Below, piece by piece: positions 1 through 7,354 of a stretch of 21,839 nt of DNA. The notes beneath the pieces were generated by a model, which was not told where the DNA came from, made no database searches, and was given only the letters and a program-made list of their open reading frames with translations. The stretch covers positions 1-21,839 of IMG/VR virus record IMGVR_UViG_3300025415_000133; one strand, written 5' to 3'. Both the position numbers and the translations under genes were made by a program. The stretch's first letter is position 1, and each line of letters begins with the position of its first letter. The stretch comes from a virus.

Positions 1-62
1 CAACTGCCTCCGTCTCGGAAAAGAAGTTGCCCCCTCTGCCGAAGATTCTGAAAAACCTATGA
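1..62 (+). CDS. C-terminal end of an upstream gene (partial)
   Basis: The third frame is open from the left edge and ends with TGA at 60-62, giving a 19-residue tail that finishes KLPPLPKILKNL. Its stop overlaps the next start as ATGA, the usual arrangement for translationally coupled phage genes, and this is the main reason to believe it. Nothing can be said about function from so short a piece. The second frame is also open to the left edge and is continuous with the next gene, so an alternative is that the next gene simply begins further upstream. Confidence 0.4.
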   Translation, partial: TASVSEKKLPPLPKILKNL

Positions 63-337
63 AAAAAACCTACCAACCCTTTCCTAAACCTCAGCTGCAG
101 AAGCTGCTCTATGTCTGCCGAGAGCCTGCCGCTCGTCCGATCTGTGAGATGATCCCACGCCGAAACACAGTGGCCTCCCTCGAGGCGCTCGTAAAAACCA
201 AGGGACTGACTCTCCTCAATCAATCTCCTGCCGAACTGGCCATGATGCACCGTCGTCTGCAACACGTGGCGGGTCAGTCTGCAATCTGCAAGGCCGCTGC
301 GCGTGAACTCGCCGAAATGCTGGATTTACCTCAGTGA
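59..337 (+). CDS. Small hypothetical phage protein
   Basis: This 92-residue protein is basic and Cys-containing, with predicted helices and no family I recognise. The ATG at 59 overlaps the stop of the upstream frame (ATGA), and its own stop overlaps the GTG of the following ATPase (GTGA), so it sits inside a tightly coupled run. No Shine-Dalgarno sequence precedes it. The frame stays open to the window edge, so the true start could lie outside the window. Its place just before a replication ATPase suggests a replication accessory role, but this is context only. Confidence 0.6.
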   Translation: MKKTYQPFPKPQLQKLLYVCREPAARPICEMIPRRNTVASLEALVKTKGLTLLNQSPAELAMMHRRLQHVAGQSAICKAAARELAEMLDLPQ

Positions 338-2031
338 GTGATCAAGCTGATTTAATTAATGCGGTCCTGCAGCGTGCGGGAGTGATCGATGCGCCAGTCA
401 CTCCCGATGCTATCGCGGGACAGGAGCCGGATCCGACTCTCTCGCTGCCGCCGATCCGGCTGCCTGGGCGGAATGTCTATATCTCGGAATTCGCTCGGCA
501 ACTTGGCCAGGTGTGTTCGGTCAATGGGGTCTATGTGCGCTCCGATGTGCCGATGTTCCTTGATAAGAGGCATACGCGACTCGAGCGTCTCGATGCGGAC
601 ACGATGGTAACCTATGCGGAAGGGCTGGCCTATCTGCATAAGCTGGAAAAATCGGGTGATGAATTCGTAAAAATCAAGGAGTCGATGTCGAAGGAGACGG
701 CTCGCTCGGTGCTGGCCTCGCAGCATTTTCGCATTCAGCAACGTGAAATCTGGCGCGTGAACTCGGTCCCCTCGCCTGTCCTGCGGGCGAACGGTTCCCT
801 TGAGCTGCTGACGCCTGGAACATTCGATCAAGAAACGGGCATCATGACGATGCCGAGTGAAATATCTTATCGTGTGATGCCTGCCGAGGAGGCGATCACT
901 TATTTGTCGAATCTGACCAAGGGATTTCCGATGCCTGGTCGCGATGAACGCGGTATCTCTCAAGCGCTTTCGGTATTCATCGCGGCATTCATAACTCCAT
1001 TTGTGCTGGGGATGCTGGCTCCTGAGGATCTGGTGCCGATGTTTGTCTTCTGCTCTAACCGTCAGGGTTCGGGCAAATCACTCCTTGTGAAGATCATCCT
1101 GTGGGCTTTGTATGGGAAATCGTCGGCAATTCTCTTTGGCCGTGATGAGGATGAGCTGAGAAAGCTGCTCGATACGGAGGCGCTGGCCAATGAGCCCTTT
1201 CTGTTCTTCGACAATGTGAAGCGTTCGTTGAAATCGCAGGCTTTGGATATGTGGATCACTCAGCCGTCGTGGAAAGGTCGCCGGATGGGGGGACAAACGG
1301 GATTCGAGGTGCCTAAGCAGTCGGTGATCTACATTTCATCGAACCACCCGAAGGTCGATAAAGACTCGGATCGTCGGTCGTTATTCTGCGAGCTTTTCTC
1401 AGAGCATGTCGATATCTCGTCGAGAAAATTCGATCGTGTCCTTAATGATAGCTGGTTAAAGCGTCCGGAGGTCAGAAGTGACATTCTTTCTGCGGTCTGG
1501 TCGCTTGTCGTCAATTGGGATCAAAAAGGTCGTCCTGCAGGTCCCAGATCGCTGGCTTCCTTTGAATCGTGGGCTGCTCTTGTCGGTGGTATCTGTACGG
1601 CTGCCGGTCTCCCTGATCCCATCGATCGAAGCGAGTCGGTCGTAGCCGGTGATGATGAGTCGAAAGATATGAAGGAGCTAGTGAGGCTTCTGGCTTCTGA
1701 ATTGCTGGAGAAGATTAACTCTGCTGAAAGCGATGACGAACGGCCGGTCGATGATGAGTCTGCCAATGCAGCGGAGTTCGAGTTTGATCGGGTGATCGAA
1801 CTTTGTGAAAAGTCGGATCTGTTCGTCGATAAGATCGAGCGACGCGATGATAAGCTGACCAGGGCCTCCCGTATTAGCATGGGACGTATCCTAGGCAATG
1901 AAGCTGGACAGATCTGGAGTGTCGATGGTGTTGGACAGGTTCGTTTCGGGCGACGCGGATCCAAGAACTGGCGGTCGTTCGTGGTGGAGTTGGTTGAAGC
2001 TCCCGAAGTTGCTGAGATCATTCAGGCATAG
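334..2031 (+). CDS. Primase-helicase-type P-loop ATPase
   Basis: A 565-residue protein with the layout of phage/plasmid primase-helicase C-terminal proteins. Before the ATPase, about residues 150-175 read roughly as P-LRANGSL-PGTFDQETGIM, a motif common in that group. The ATPase core shows Walker A GSGKS at 245-249, Walker B FLFFDN at 289-294, a sensor-1 Asn at N337 in YISSNHP, and a DRR arginine-finger-like motif at 346-348. The C-terminal 150 residues are acidic and then basic, with a likely winged-helix end. No primase catalytic domain or zinc ribbon is visible in the N-terminal part, so it is probably a helicase or loader rather than a full primase. It starts with GTG inside the preceding stop. 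Helicase activity is inferred from motifs; the exact family is not certain. Confidence 0.7.
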   Translation: MSDQADLINAVLQRAGVIDAPVTPDAIAGQEPDPTLSLPPIRLPGRNVYISEFARQLGQVCSVNGVYVRSDVPMFLDKRHTRLERLDADTMVTYAEGLAYLHKLEKSGDEFVKIKESMSKETARSVLASQHFRIQQREIWRVNSVPSPVLRANGSLELLTPGTFDQETGIMTMPSEISYRVMPAEEAITYLSNLTKGFPMPGRDERGISQALSVFIAAFITPFVLGMLAPEDLVPMFVFCSNRQGSGKSLLVKIILWALYGKSSAILFGRDEDELRKLLDTEALANEPFLFFDNVKRSLKSQALDMWITQPSWKGRRMGGQTGFEVPKQSVIYISSNHPKVDKDSDRRSLFCELFSEHVDISSRKFDRVLNDSWLKRPEVRSDILSAVWSLVVNWDQKGRPAGPRSLASFESWAALVGGICTAAGLPDPIDRSESVVAGDDESKDMKELVRLLASELLEKINSAESDDERPVDDESANAAEFEFDRVIELCEKSDLFVDKIERRDDKLTRASRISMGRILGNEAGQIWSVDGVGQVRFGRRGSKNWRSFVVELVEAPEVAEIIQA

Positions 2032-2033
2032 TC

Positions 2034-2099
2034 TTAGTCGTTACTAACTCGATGAGGTTCGATCCCTCACGTGCATACTCTAACTATGTGGGTTAGAGT
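2034..2099 (+). other. Three tandem perfect hairpins after the ATPase gene
   Basis: Directly after the stop codon come three perfect stem-loops: TTAGT/ACTAA (2034-2047, loop CGTT), TGAGG/CCTCA (2053-2069, loop TTCGATC) and ACTCTAAC/GTTAGAGT (2077-2099, loop TATGTGG). The middle one has the stem length and loop sequence of a tRNA T-arm. None is followed by a T tract, so they are not ordinary terminators. Possible roles are an attachment-site remnant, a recombinase or packaging site, or a transcript-stabilising 3' end. Confidence 0.5.
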
Positions 2100-2160
2100 G
2101 CCGCCGCGCAGCCGTGGCCAATGAATTTGTGGTTGTCGGGCCTCGATGCGCGCGCAGCAA

Positions 2161-2170
2161 CACGGCCGTG
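2161..2170. other. 10-base perfect palindrome CACGGCCGTG
   Basis: This is a perfect rotationally symmetric decamer in the GC-rich stretch, 24 bases upstream of the first ACTATCCCA repeat. In lambda the order is nicking site (cosN, with rotational symmetry), repeated TerS sites (cosB), then the small terminase gene. The same order would apply here. The cosN assignment is inference only. Confidence 0.3.
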
Positions 2171-2193
2171 CTCATCATCCCCGGAACGGGTGA

Positions 2194-2476
2194 GACTATC
2201 CCACTCGACTATCCCACTGAGGCCCATGATCAACCGCCTCAACTATCCCACTCAGTGAGTTACGGCCATGCTAAGGGCAGCGCAAGGGCTCTTAGGGCCT
2301 TTCGACTATCCCAGTGGTTGCGACTATCCCATAGCACTTTCCCACAGTTAAATCATTGTTATCCAATATCTTGGAGAATCACTGGGAAAGTGAAGGAAGA
2401 ATATAGGGGGGTAACTGGCTTAATAAATAAAAGCGCTTGTGATAAAAGGGAAAGAACAGCGTGACACTATCCCATT
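2194..2476 (+). repeat. Cluster of ACTATCCCA direct repeats
   Basis: Six exact copies of ACTATCCCA begin at 2195, 2208, 2242, 2305, 2323 and 2466. A one-mismatch direct copy (ACTTTCCCA) begins at 2336, and the inverted form of that variant occupies 2383-2391. Most copies fit the wider consensus RACTATCCCAYT. Spacing is irregular (13, 34, 63, 18, 13 bases and so on), unlike the regular helical phasing of classical replication iterons. All exact copies share one orientation and lie 150-430 bases upstream of the terminase small-subunit gene. They are probably protein-binding sites: TerS (cosB-like R sites), a replication initiator, or a regulator. Confidence 0.75.
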
Positions 2477-2601
2477 CATGCCGTTTTTTAGTCCCGATGC
2501 TGGCAAAAGAACAAGGAATCTCTTCCTTTGTGTCACTCCCCATGTCAGTTGGGCGCACTGGACTCATATTTTTACAAAATCGCTCAGTTTTTTTCATGTC
2601 A

Positions 2602-2610
2602 TTTTGACAC
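2602..2610 (+). promoter_or_regulatory. WTTTGACAY junction motif, copy 1
   Basis: TTTTGACAC with its TTGACA ending 13 bases before the GTG start of the small terminase gene. It forms an imperfect hairpin with the start region (TTTTG pairs with CAAAA at 2615-2619, CATGT with ACATG around 2595-2623). TTGACA resembles a -35 box, but no matching -10 follows and a transcript from it would begin inside the gene. Confidence 0.4.
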
Positions 2611-2622
2611 CGATCAAAACAT

Positions 2623-3327
2623 GTGGTCGAAAATCTACAGTTGAGCGGTGCGCCCCTGCGCCGTGGCATTCCGGCGGATAAGCTCCAAGCGTGGGCTGAT
2701 CGGTATGAATCAACGACAAGGACGATTCGCCGCTGGCTTTCTCGAGGCGAAGAAGTAGGCGAGCCATGCCCGATCGATAATCCTGCCGAATTAAAAGCGT
2801 GGTGGGCTCGTCACATGACCTGGGGAGTGCCGCAATCGATTTTAAAAGCCGCTGCTGAAAGCGGTGGTGACATTAATCAGAATGTTTCAACTCCCGCCGC
2901 TGAAGCAATCGAGCTTTCAGAATACCACCTCGATGAGGGCGAGGCGGTGAAACAATCTCGCGCGCTCGTGGCCGTCGTGTATCGCCAGCTCGAACGAGCC
3001 TATCAGTTGGGAAATGACGTGGATGCGCTTCAAAAAAAACACGAGAAAGCGCTGGAATCACTCCGCAAGGCAGAAGCTTCCGAGCGTGAAGCAGCCAAGC
3101 AACGCGGCATCTTGATTCGTCGCGATATCGTCGAGCGCGATGCGGGTACCGCCTGCCAACGCCTGAAGACCATGCGGAAAAACATGGTGAGGCGCGTGTT
3201 GGAACTCCTTCCCGATGTCGGAGAGGAAGTTCGCGCCAGCGTGGCCACCGCCATCGAAAAAGTCCGCGAACAGGAAGACGCTCTTTTCCGGAAATTCGGC
3301 AATGTTCACGACCTCGATCCTGCCTGA
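2623..3327 (+). CDS. Terminase small subunit (TerS)
   Basis: A 234-residue protein. The N-terminal 45 residues carry a helix-turn-helix-like segment (ADKLQAWADRYESTTRTIRR), followed by a linker and then long charged helices from about residue 95, including a coiled-coil stretch near 125-160 (KKHEKALESLRKAEASEREA). This matches the general plan of small terminase subunits, which recognise the packaging site and form a ring on the large subunit. The strongest evidence is position: it overlaps the start of a clear GpA-type large subunit by 26 bases. The GTG start has no Shine-Dalgarno sequence and a TTG six codons on is an alternative. The DNA it binds is probably the repeat cluster just upstream. 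Sequence similarity alone would not settle the call. Confidence 0.7.
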   Translation: MVENLQLSGAPLRRGIPADKLQAWADRYESTTRTIRRWLSRGEEVGEPCPIDNPAELKAWWARHMTWGVPQSILKAAAESGGDINQNVSTPAAEAIELSEYHLDEGEAVKQSRALVAVVYRQLERAYQLGNDVDALQKKHEKALESLRKAEASEREAAKQRGILIRRDIVERDAGTACQRLKTMRKNMVRRVLELLPDVGEEVRASVATAIEKVREQEDALFRKFGNVHDLDPA

Positions 3328-5272
3328 CGCTTTTGCTCGGGCGTTTGCTGAGCTGCCACCCGAGAGCATTTGGGAATGGGCAGACCGGAATGTTTGGCTT
3401 GTTTCCCAGTCGGCAGCCGAGCCGGGGCTCTACCGATCTGCAAAGACTCCTTGGACCCGTCGCATCCAAGAGCTGGCACGCGAGCCGGTGGTTCCCGTCT
3501 GGAGCTGGCAGCGTTTGGAATGGACTTGGACTGCGGTCGGGGAATACACGGCCATGAAATCCAGCCAAGCTGGTCTTTCCGAGGCCGCGCTAAATATCGT
3601 GCGCTGGCGTGCCAAACACGATCCCTGCAACGTCATTTACGGAATCGATACCAGGGAAGAAGCAAAGAACATTGTCGATCGGTTGATCCCGACGCTGGCA
3701 GACATTGATCCTTCGATCTTCACAGGGGATGACGATGATGTGGGCACCTACGTCGCACGGCTGCGCGACATGATCGTCTGGTTCATCGGTTCATTTTCGA
3801 CTGGTAAGTTTGCAAACAAACAAGCCCCGCTCCGCATCTTGGACGAGATCGAAGAACATGGTGCCAAGGGAACGATCCGAGAAATGGCTTCACGTGGGAA
3901 AACCGCCGATGACGGTTTGCAAATCAATCTCAGCAAGCCCAAGTATTCCGGAGGACCAATTCACAAAGCATACGAACGCGGCAACCAGGAACATTATTTT
4001 TTCAAATGCCCTGCCTGTGGTCATAATCAATGGCCTTCATTTTTTGAAACAGCGGTCGAGACCGTGATGGATTATCAGAATCTCATCGAAGTTCGTCATC
4101 CCTCCGGCACCAGAAGCGTTCTGCTTCCGACACCTTACCCCGAAGGCCAAACCCGTACCATTCGCACGTCTCAGGTCGTGTTTGATCATTGCCGGACTCC
4201 GTTGGGTGAATGGGACCGCCTTCGCATGCTCAGCGAAGCCGCAATCCAATGCGCCTCGTGCGGACACCTCATCGATGAGCAGGCCAAGCGAGCACTTCTT
4301 CAGCGTCAATGGTGGATGCCTACTGCTCACGGTACCCCGGGCAGTGTCAGCCAGCAAATCAGCGATCTCTACTCATCGGACAAAAGCTCTTCTCTGGGAC
4401 ATCTCTCAATGGAGTACCTCGATGCTAAAAAGGAAGGTGTCGACGGCATCGCCAAGTTCTACAATCACCGCCTTGGCCTCCCCTACACGCACGAGGTCAA
4501 TGTCACCCGCGAAAGCGACATCCGAGCCAATGTTGCCGGTGCCAGCGAAGGAGACGAATGCCCTCCCTACAAGCGAGGCACCGTGCCGTTCGTCCCGTCA
4601 TGTCTTTTGCTCGGAGGGGACGTCGGAGGCAATTATGCAAAATGGGCACTTGGTGCCGTTTCTCAGAATCTGAATGATGTGGCCGTCATCGATTGGGGTG
4701 AGGAACTCGATCCTAATGCCGTTGCCGAAATCATCAATACCAAGACCTGGCCTGGCGTGGATGGGAAACCTTTGCGGATCTATTTCGGATTCCTCGATGC
4801 CAAGTTCCGAAAGACCGAAGTCTATCGCGCTTGCCTTGCCGTGCCTGGTCGTCGGCTGATCCCTACGGCTGGTCTCGGTGGTGCAGCCGCACGAAGTGGA
4901 AAAGCTTGGAGTTATCACCAAGTCGCCACCTATCAAAAAACATTGAAAGAACTCACTTACAACGACCGAGATGCCAAAGACGAACTTTACGTCTCGCGCC
5001 TAAAGAAACGCCGATCGCGCGTTTGGTTCCCGATGGATGTGGTGGGTGATCAAGAATTTGTTCAGGAGATGTGCGCCGAGGAATTGGTGCGCGACGAGCA
5101 TGGCCGCACCCGCTGGAACGAACATCCCGGAGCAAACCACTACGGAGACTGCGTGAAAGACATCATTACCGGCCTTCGCTTCTTGACCCGAAAGCAACAG
5201 GTCAGCACCGGATCTGCCGCCGTGGATAGTTCCGGGCCTACGACTCCATCGGCTCAGTCGATTGACGAATAA
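3302..5272 (+). CDS. Terminase large subunit, GpA family
   Basis: A 656-residue ATPase-nuclease that drives DNA into the procapsid and cuts it. I chose the ATG at 3302 (MFTTSILPDAFARAF) because the FAELPPESIWEWADRNV segment that follows is the normal GpA N-terminus; an earlier ATG at 3215 would add 29 basic residues overlapping the TerS frame. Seen motifs: Walker A-like MKSSQAGLS at 85-93 (the GpA variant), Walker B LRILDEIEE with D181/E182, two CxxC pairs at C236/C239 and C317/C320 suggesting a zinc-bound insertion, and nuclease-domain acids D440 (GGDVGGNYAKW) and D616 (HYGDCVKDI). The length is normal for lambda gpA. GpA-family terminases often cut at cos sites, which fits a cos-like region upstream. 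Confidence 0.93.
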   Translation: MFTTSILPDAFARAFAELPPESIWEWADRNVWLVSQSAAEPGLYRSAKTPWTRRIQELAREPVVPVWSWQRLEWTWTAVGEYTAMKSSQAGLSEAALNIVRWRAKHDPCNVIYGIDTREEAKNIVDRLIPTLADIDPSIFTGDDDDVGTYVARLRDMIVWFIGSFSTGKFANKQAPLRILDEIEEHGAKGTIREMASRGKTADDGLQINLSKPKYSGGPIHKAYERGNQEHYFFKCPACGHNQWPSFFETAVETVMDYQNLIEVRHPSGTRSVLLPTPYPEGQTRTIRTSQVVFDHCRTPLGEWDRLRMLSEAAIQCASCGHLIDEQAKRALLQRQWWMPTAHGTPGSVSQQISDLYSSDKSSSLGHLSMEYLDAKKEGVDGIAKFYNHRLGLPYTHEVNVTRESDIRANVAGASEGDECPPYKRGTVPFVPSCLLLGGDVGGNYAKWALGAVSQNLNDVAVIDWGEELDPNAVAEIINTKTWPGVDGKPLRIYFGFLDAKFRKTEVYRACLAVPGRRLIPTAGLGGAAARSGKAWSYHQVATYQKTLKELTYNDRDAKDELYVSRLKKRRSRVWFPMDVVGDQEFVQEMCAEELVRDEHGRTRWNEHPGANHYGDCVKDIITGLRFLTRKQQVSTGSAAVDSSGPTTPSAQSIDE

Positions 5273-5291
5273 AAGAGGGAAAGTCTAAAAA

Positions 5292-5318
5292 AAATCGTCT
5301 GCTGGCCTCCGGCGATTT
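5292..5318 (+). other. Hairpin between TerL and gpW-like gene
   Basis: AAATCG (5292-5297) pairs with CGATTT (5313-5318), with further CTGG/CCGG pairing inside. It runs straight into GACTT, giving TTTGACTT, a one-mismatch relative of the WTTTGACAY motif 14 bases before the next ATG. There is no T tract beyond TTT, so termination is doubtful. Confidence 0.3.
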
Positions 5319-5336
5319 GACTTGAGATCGGGGGTG

Positions 5337-5666
5337 ATGGACGCCACGCAAGCCGATTTCCAACTCGCCCTAGCCCACTATCGGATGTTTTTTCCGGATC
5401 TGGCGAGCTTGGGGACCGGCACCCCGCCAGCCATTTGGAAAGCCGAGTACGACCGGATCGCCAACGAAGGGATCACCTCCACCCTGATCACCCGTCTTTC
5501 TTATGAGGGTGGATCTACCGAAGGCATCGGAAATTTCGATCAGAAGGCTCTCATGCGTGCCCTGTTGACGGTTCGTGCCGAGCTCGATGCGACGTTCGAG
5601 CCAGTGGCTTTCGACCCAGCCGCCGTGACGCCGCGTCGCCGTTTGGGGATCCGCGTCTGGGTCTAA
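5337..5666 (+). CDS. gpW-like head-tail joining protein
   Basis: A 109-residue protein from the ATG at 5337; an in-frame GTG at 5334 and TTG at 5322 are alternatives. Its C-terminal half has the gpW pattern: a Gly/Ser-rich strand, a helix (QKALMRALLTVRAELD) and a basic, aromatic end (TPRRRLGIRVWV), comparable to lambda gpW's helix followed by QRRRGP-FYV. It also sits between terminase and portal, exactly as W does between A and B in lambda. gpW plugs the filled head and receives the tail connector. The N-terminal 55 residues are longer than in gpW and unrecognised. Confidence 0.6.
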   Translation: MDATQADFQLALAHYRMFFPDLASLGTGTPPAIWKAEYDRIANEGITSTLITRLSYEGGSTEGIGNFDQKALMRALLTVRAELDATFEPVAFDPAAVTPRRRLGIRVWV

Positions 5667-5679
5667 TTTCTTTTTTGTC

Positions 5680-7332
5680 ATGCCTAACTTGTCACAGATT
5701 CTCTCGTCGTTTCGGAGGAAACCATCGCTTCCCTCAGGTTCTCCCTTGGCTGCACCATCACGATCGCATGGTGTCACCAGCAGTGACCGCCCAGCTCGTC
5801 CGAATGCCGTCTCGAGCTACCCTGGCATGTCGTGGGCTTTCGATGCGGCCAAGCAAGCGGGCTATCGCGGATGGTTTTTCTTTCCCACACTGGAAGCAGA
5901 GGAGCAGATGCCCCGTTGGACCCGCATGGAGATCAACCGCAAGGCGAACTGGCTCTACAATAACGTCGATGCAGTTCGCATGGTGATCGACGGGCTGGCG
6001 CTCGATGAGGTCGATGGAGGGATCTGGCCGAAATGGACCACCTCCAATCCCGCGTTTAATAAACTTGCAACAGACCTGTTTGATAACAGCTGTGGTGACG
6101 CCCGCTTTTTTTCCGCTTCGGCCAAAGAGAATTTTTATTCCGTTCAGTTCATGATCCGCCGAGCGGTGCGCCTCTATGGAGAGATTTTTGCACAGTTCTT
6201 GCGTCCCGTGACGTCTGTAGGTTTCCCGCTTGTCCATTTCCTTAACGCCTGGCAATGCGGCAACGCCTCCACCGAAGCGGATCAGACTTCGTGGAAAGAT
6301 GGCGTCATGACCGATCGCTTCGGTCGTGCCATCCGGTATCGATTCTTGAAAAATGCCGAAGGAAGCGATTGGGAAGACATTTCGGCAGATGATATTCTGC
6401 ATCAGCACGATCAGTTCTGGAACGGACAGGTGCGCGGCATGAGTGCCCTGGCCCCGGTCGCAAGGAAGCTCTTTTCCATGGCGGATATCGAGAAAAGTGA
6501 AATCAGCGGCACCTTGCTTCGCACGCGTCTCGCTTATGCTATTACCAAGAAAGATGACGGGGATGGATTACCGCCAATGATCCCCGGTGCTTCGATGAAC
6601 ATGCAGCTCGACGCCCCTGGTGGGGGCAAGCTCATGGTTCAGAAACTCATTTCCATGGATGACAGCGAAGTTGATGTCGCCGATCTTCCAGCCGGTCAAG
6701 ATATCAAAGTGGTCGAGAGTAACCGTTCAACGGAAACGCCGGAGTTTTTGCGTTTCCTACTTGAGGGGGTGGCCCGCGCCACGCTTTATCCACCCGAGTA
6801 TGTGTTTAACCTTGCCAATCTTGGCCAGGGCACGCTTGTTCGCATGGTTCAGAAACGCGTCCAACGGATCAAAAACAGCGTTCGCAGTTTTCAATTAAGC
6901 GATCAGTTTTGCCGTCGCTGGGTCACTTACTGGACTTGGCAGAGCATCGCAAGTGGCCGTTTCGATGAAGTCGAAGGAGGAATCCCTTCGGATTGGTGGA
7001 AAGTGAAATTCATCATGCCCGCCGATGATACCGTCGATGTCGCCCGCGAGGGAAAACTCTACGACCAGAGGCTTGAGGATGGCAACATGAGCCCGGAGGA
7101 ATACCACGGCATGCAGGGACATGACGCGGAGGATGTCGAGGATCTCGTAGTGGCCGGTGCCGTGCGGAAAGCCCGCAAAATCAAGACAGCCATCGATGCA
7201 AATCCCGACATCGCCGATCTTATCCGCTTCCAGCTTGAGAGTCGCGCGGGGGTAGTGGCTGAGGCTGATCCCCTGCCTGCCGAGCCCGAAGATGATTCCG
7301 TGACTGCAAAATCAAACCCTAAGAAAAAATAA
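5680..7332 (+). CDS. Portal protein, lambda gpB family
   Basis: A 550-residue portal, the dodecameric ring at the vertex through which DNA enters and leaves. Recognisable blocks are the N-terminal MEINRKANWLYNNVDAVRMV helix region, GVMTDRFGRAIRYRF in the middle, then ISADDILHQHDQFWNGQVRG leading into MSALAPVARKL, which correspond closely to lambda-family portals (pattern: D-hG-PhAYRh, hLHh-pGQhRGhShLAPhh). The C-terminal part contains VSPEEY-like NMSPEEYHGMQGHDAEDVED and a charged tail. The ATG follows a T-rich leader (CTAATTTCTTTTTTGTC) with no Shine-Dalgarno sequence. It is followed after 22 bases by the protease gene, as expected for a B-C arrangement. Confidence 0.92.
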   Translation: MPNLSQILSSFRRKPSLPSGSPLAAPSRSHGVTSSDRPARPNAVSSYPGMSWAFDAAKQAGYRGWFFFPTLEAEEQMPRWTRMEINRKANWLYNNVDAVRMVIDGLALDEVDGGIWPKWTTSNPAFNKLATDLFDNSCGDARFFSASAKENFYSVQFMIRRAVRLYGEIFAQFLRPVTSVGFPLVHFLNAWQCGNASTEADQTSWKDGVMTDRFGRAIRYRFLKNAEGSDWEDISADDILHQHDQFWNGQVRGMSALAPVARKLFSMADIEKSEISGTLLRTRLAYAITKKDDGDGLPPMIPGASMNMQLDAPGGGKLMVQKLISMDDSEVDVADLPAGQDIKVVESNRSTETPEFLRFLLEGVARATLYPPEYVFNLANLGQGTLVRMVQKRVQRIKNSVRSFQLSDQFCRRWVTYWTWQSIASGRFDEVEGGIPSDWWKVKFIMPADDTVDVAREGKLYDQRLEDGNMSPEEYHGMQGHDAEDVEDLVVAGAVRKARKIKTAIDANPDIADLIRFQLESRAGVVAEADPLPAEPEDDSVTAKSNPKKK

Positions 7333-7354
7333 AACCCCATTTCGTAGTTACCGC

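Larger units (their letters stand above)
2032..2622. other. 591-base non-coding region before the terminase genes
   Basis: I see no convincing gene here. The frames that are open are short and translate the repeats themselves. The left part (about 2100-2190) is GC-rich, with runs such as GCGCGCGC and a 10-base palindrome. The middle holds the ACTATCCCA repeats. The right part (about 2400-2600) is AT-richer, with T and A runs. Its position, between a replication ATPase and the small terminase subunit, is where lambda-like phages carry cos, and it also suits an origin. No good sigma-70 promoter was found in it by eye. Confidence 0.6.

Noticed and set aside
352-963. 203-residue - strand open frame inside the ATPase gene
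   Set aside because: Antisense shadow of a gene with clear P-loop motifs; Arg/His-rich product typical of shadow frames.
2050-2080. A tRNA gene, because of the T-arm-like hairpin
   Set aside because: The acceptor 3' strand CGTGCAT has no ATGCACG partner at the right distance and neither D-arm nor anticodon arm can be folded around it.
2114-2464. 116-residue + strand open frame before TerS
   Set aside because: It is mainly a translation of the ACTATCCCA repeats (repeated LSHS/DYPT-like words), has odd composition and no family features.
2549-2578. Sigma-70 promoter TTGGGC-18-TACAAA before TerS
   Set aside because: Both boxes are poor matches, and such matches are expected by chance in this AT-rich stretch.
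2379-2669. 96-residue - strand open frame in the same gap
   Set aside because: Low-complexity basic/aromatic sequence, no start signal, overlaps the TerS start; likely chance.
2439-2681. 80-residue + strand open frame overlapping the TerS start
   Set aside because: It overlaps the likely TerS start in another frame, with Phe/His/Thr-rich chance-like composition.
5758-6408. 216-residue - strand open frame inside the portal gene
   Set aside because: Antisense to the portal gene; no recognisable domain.
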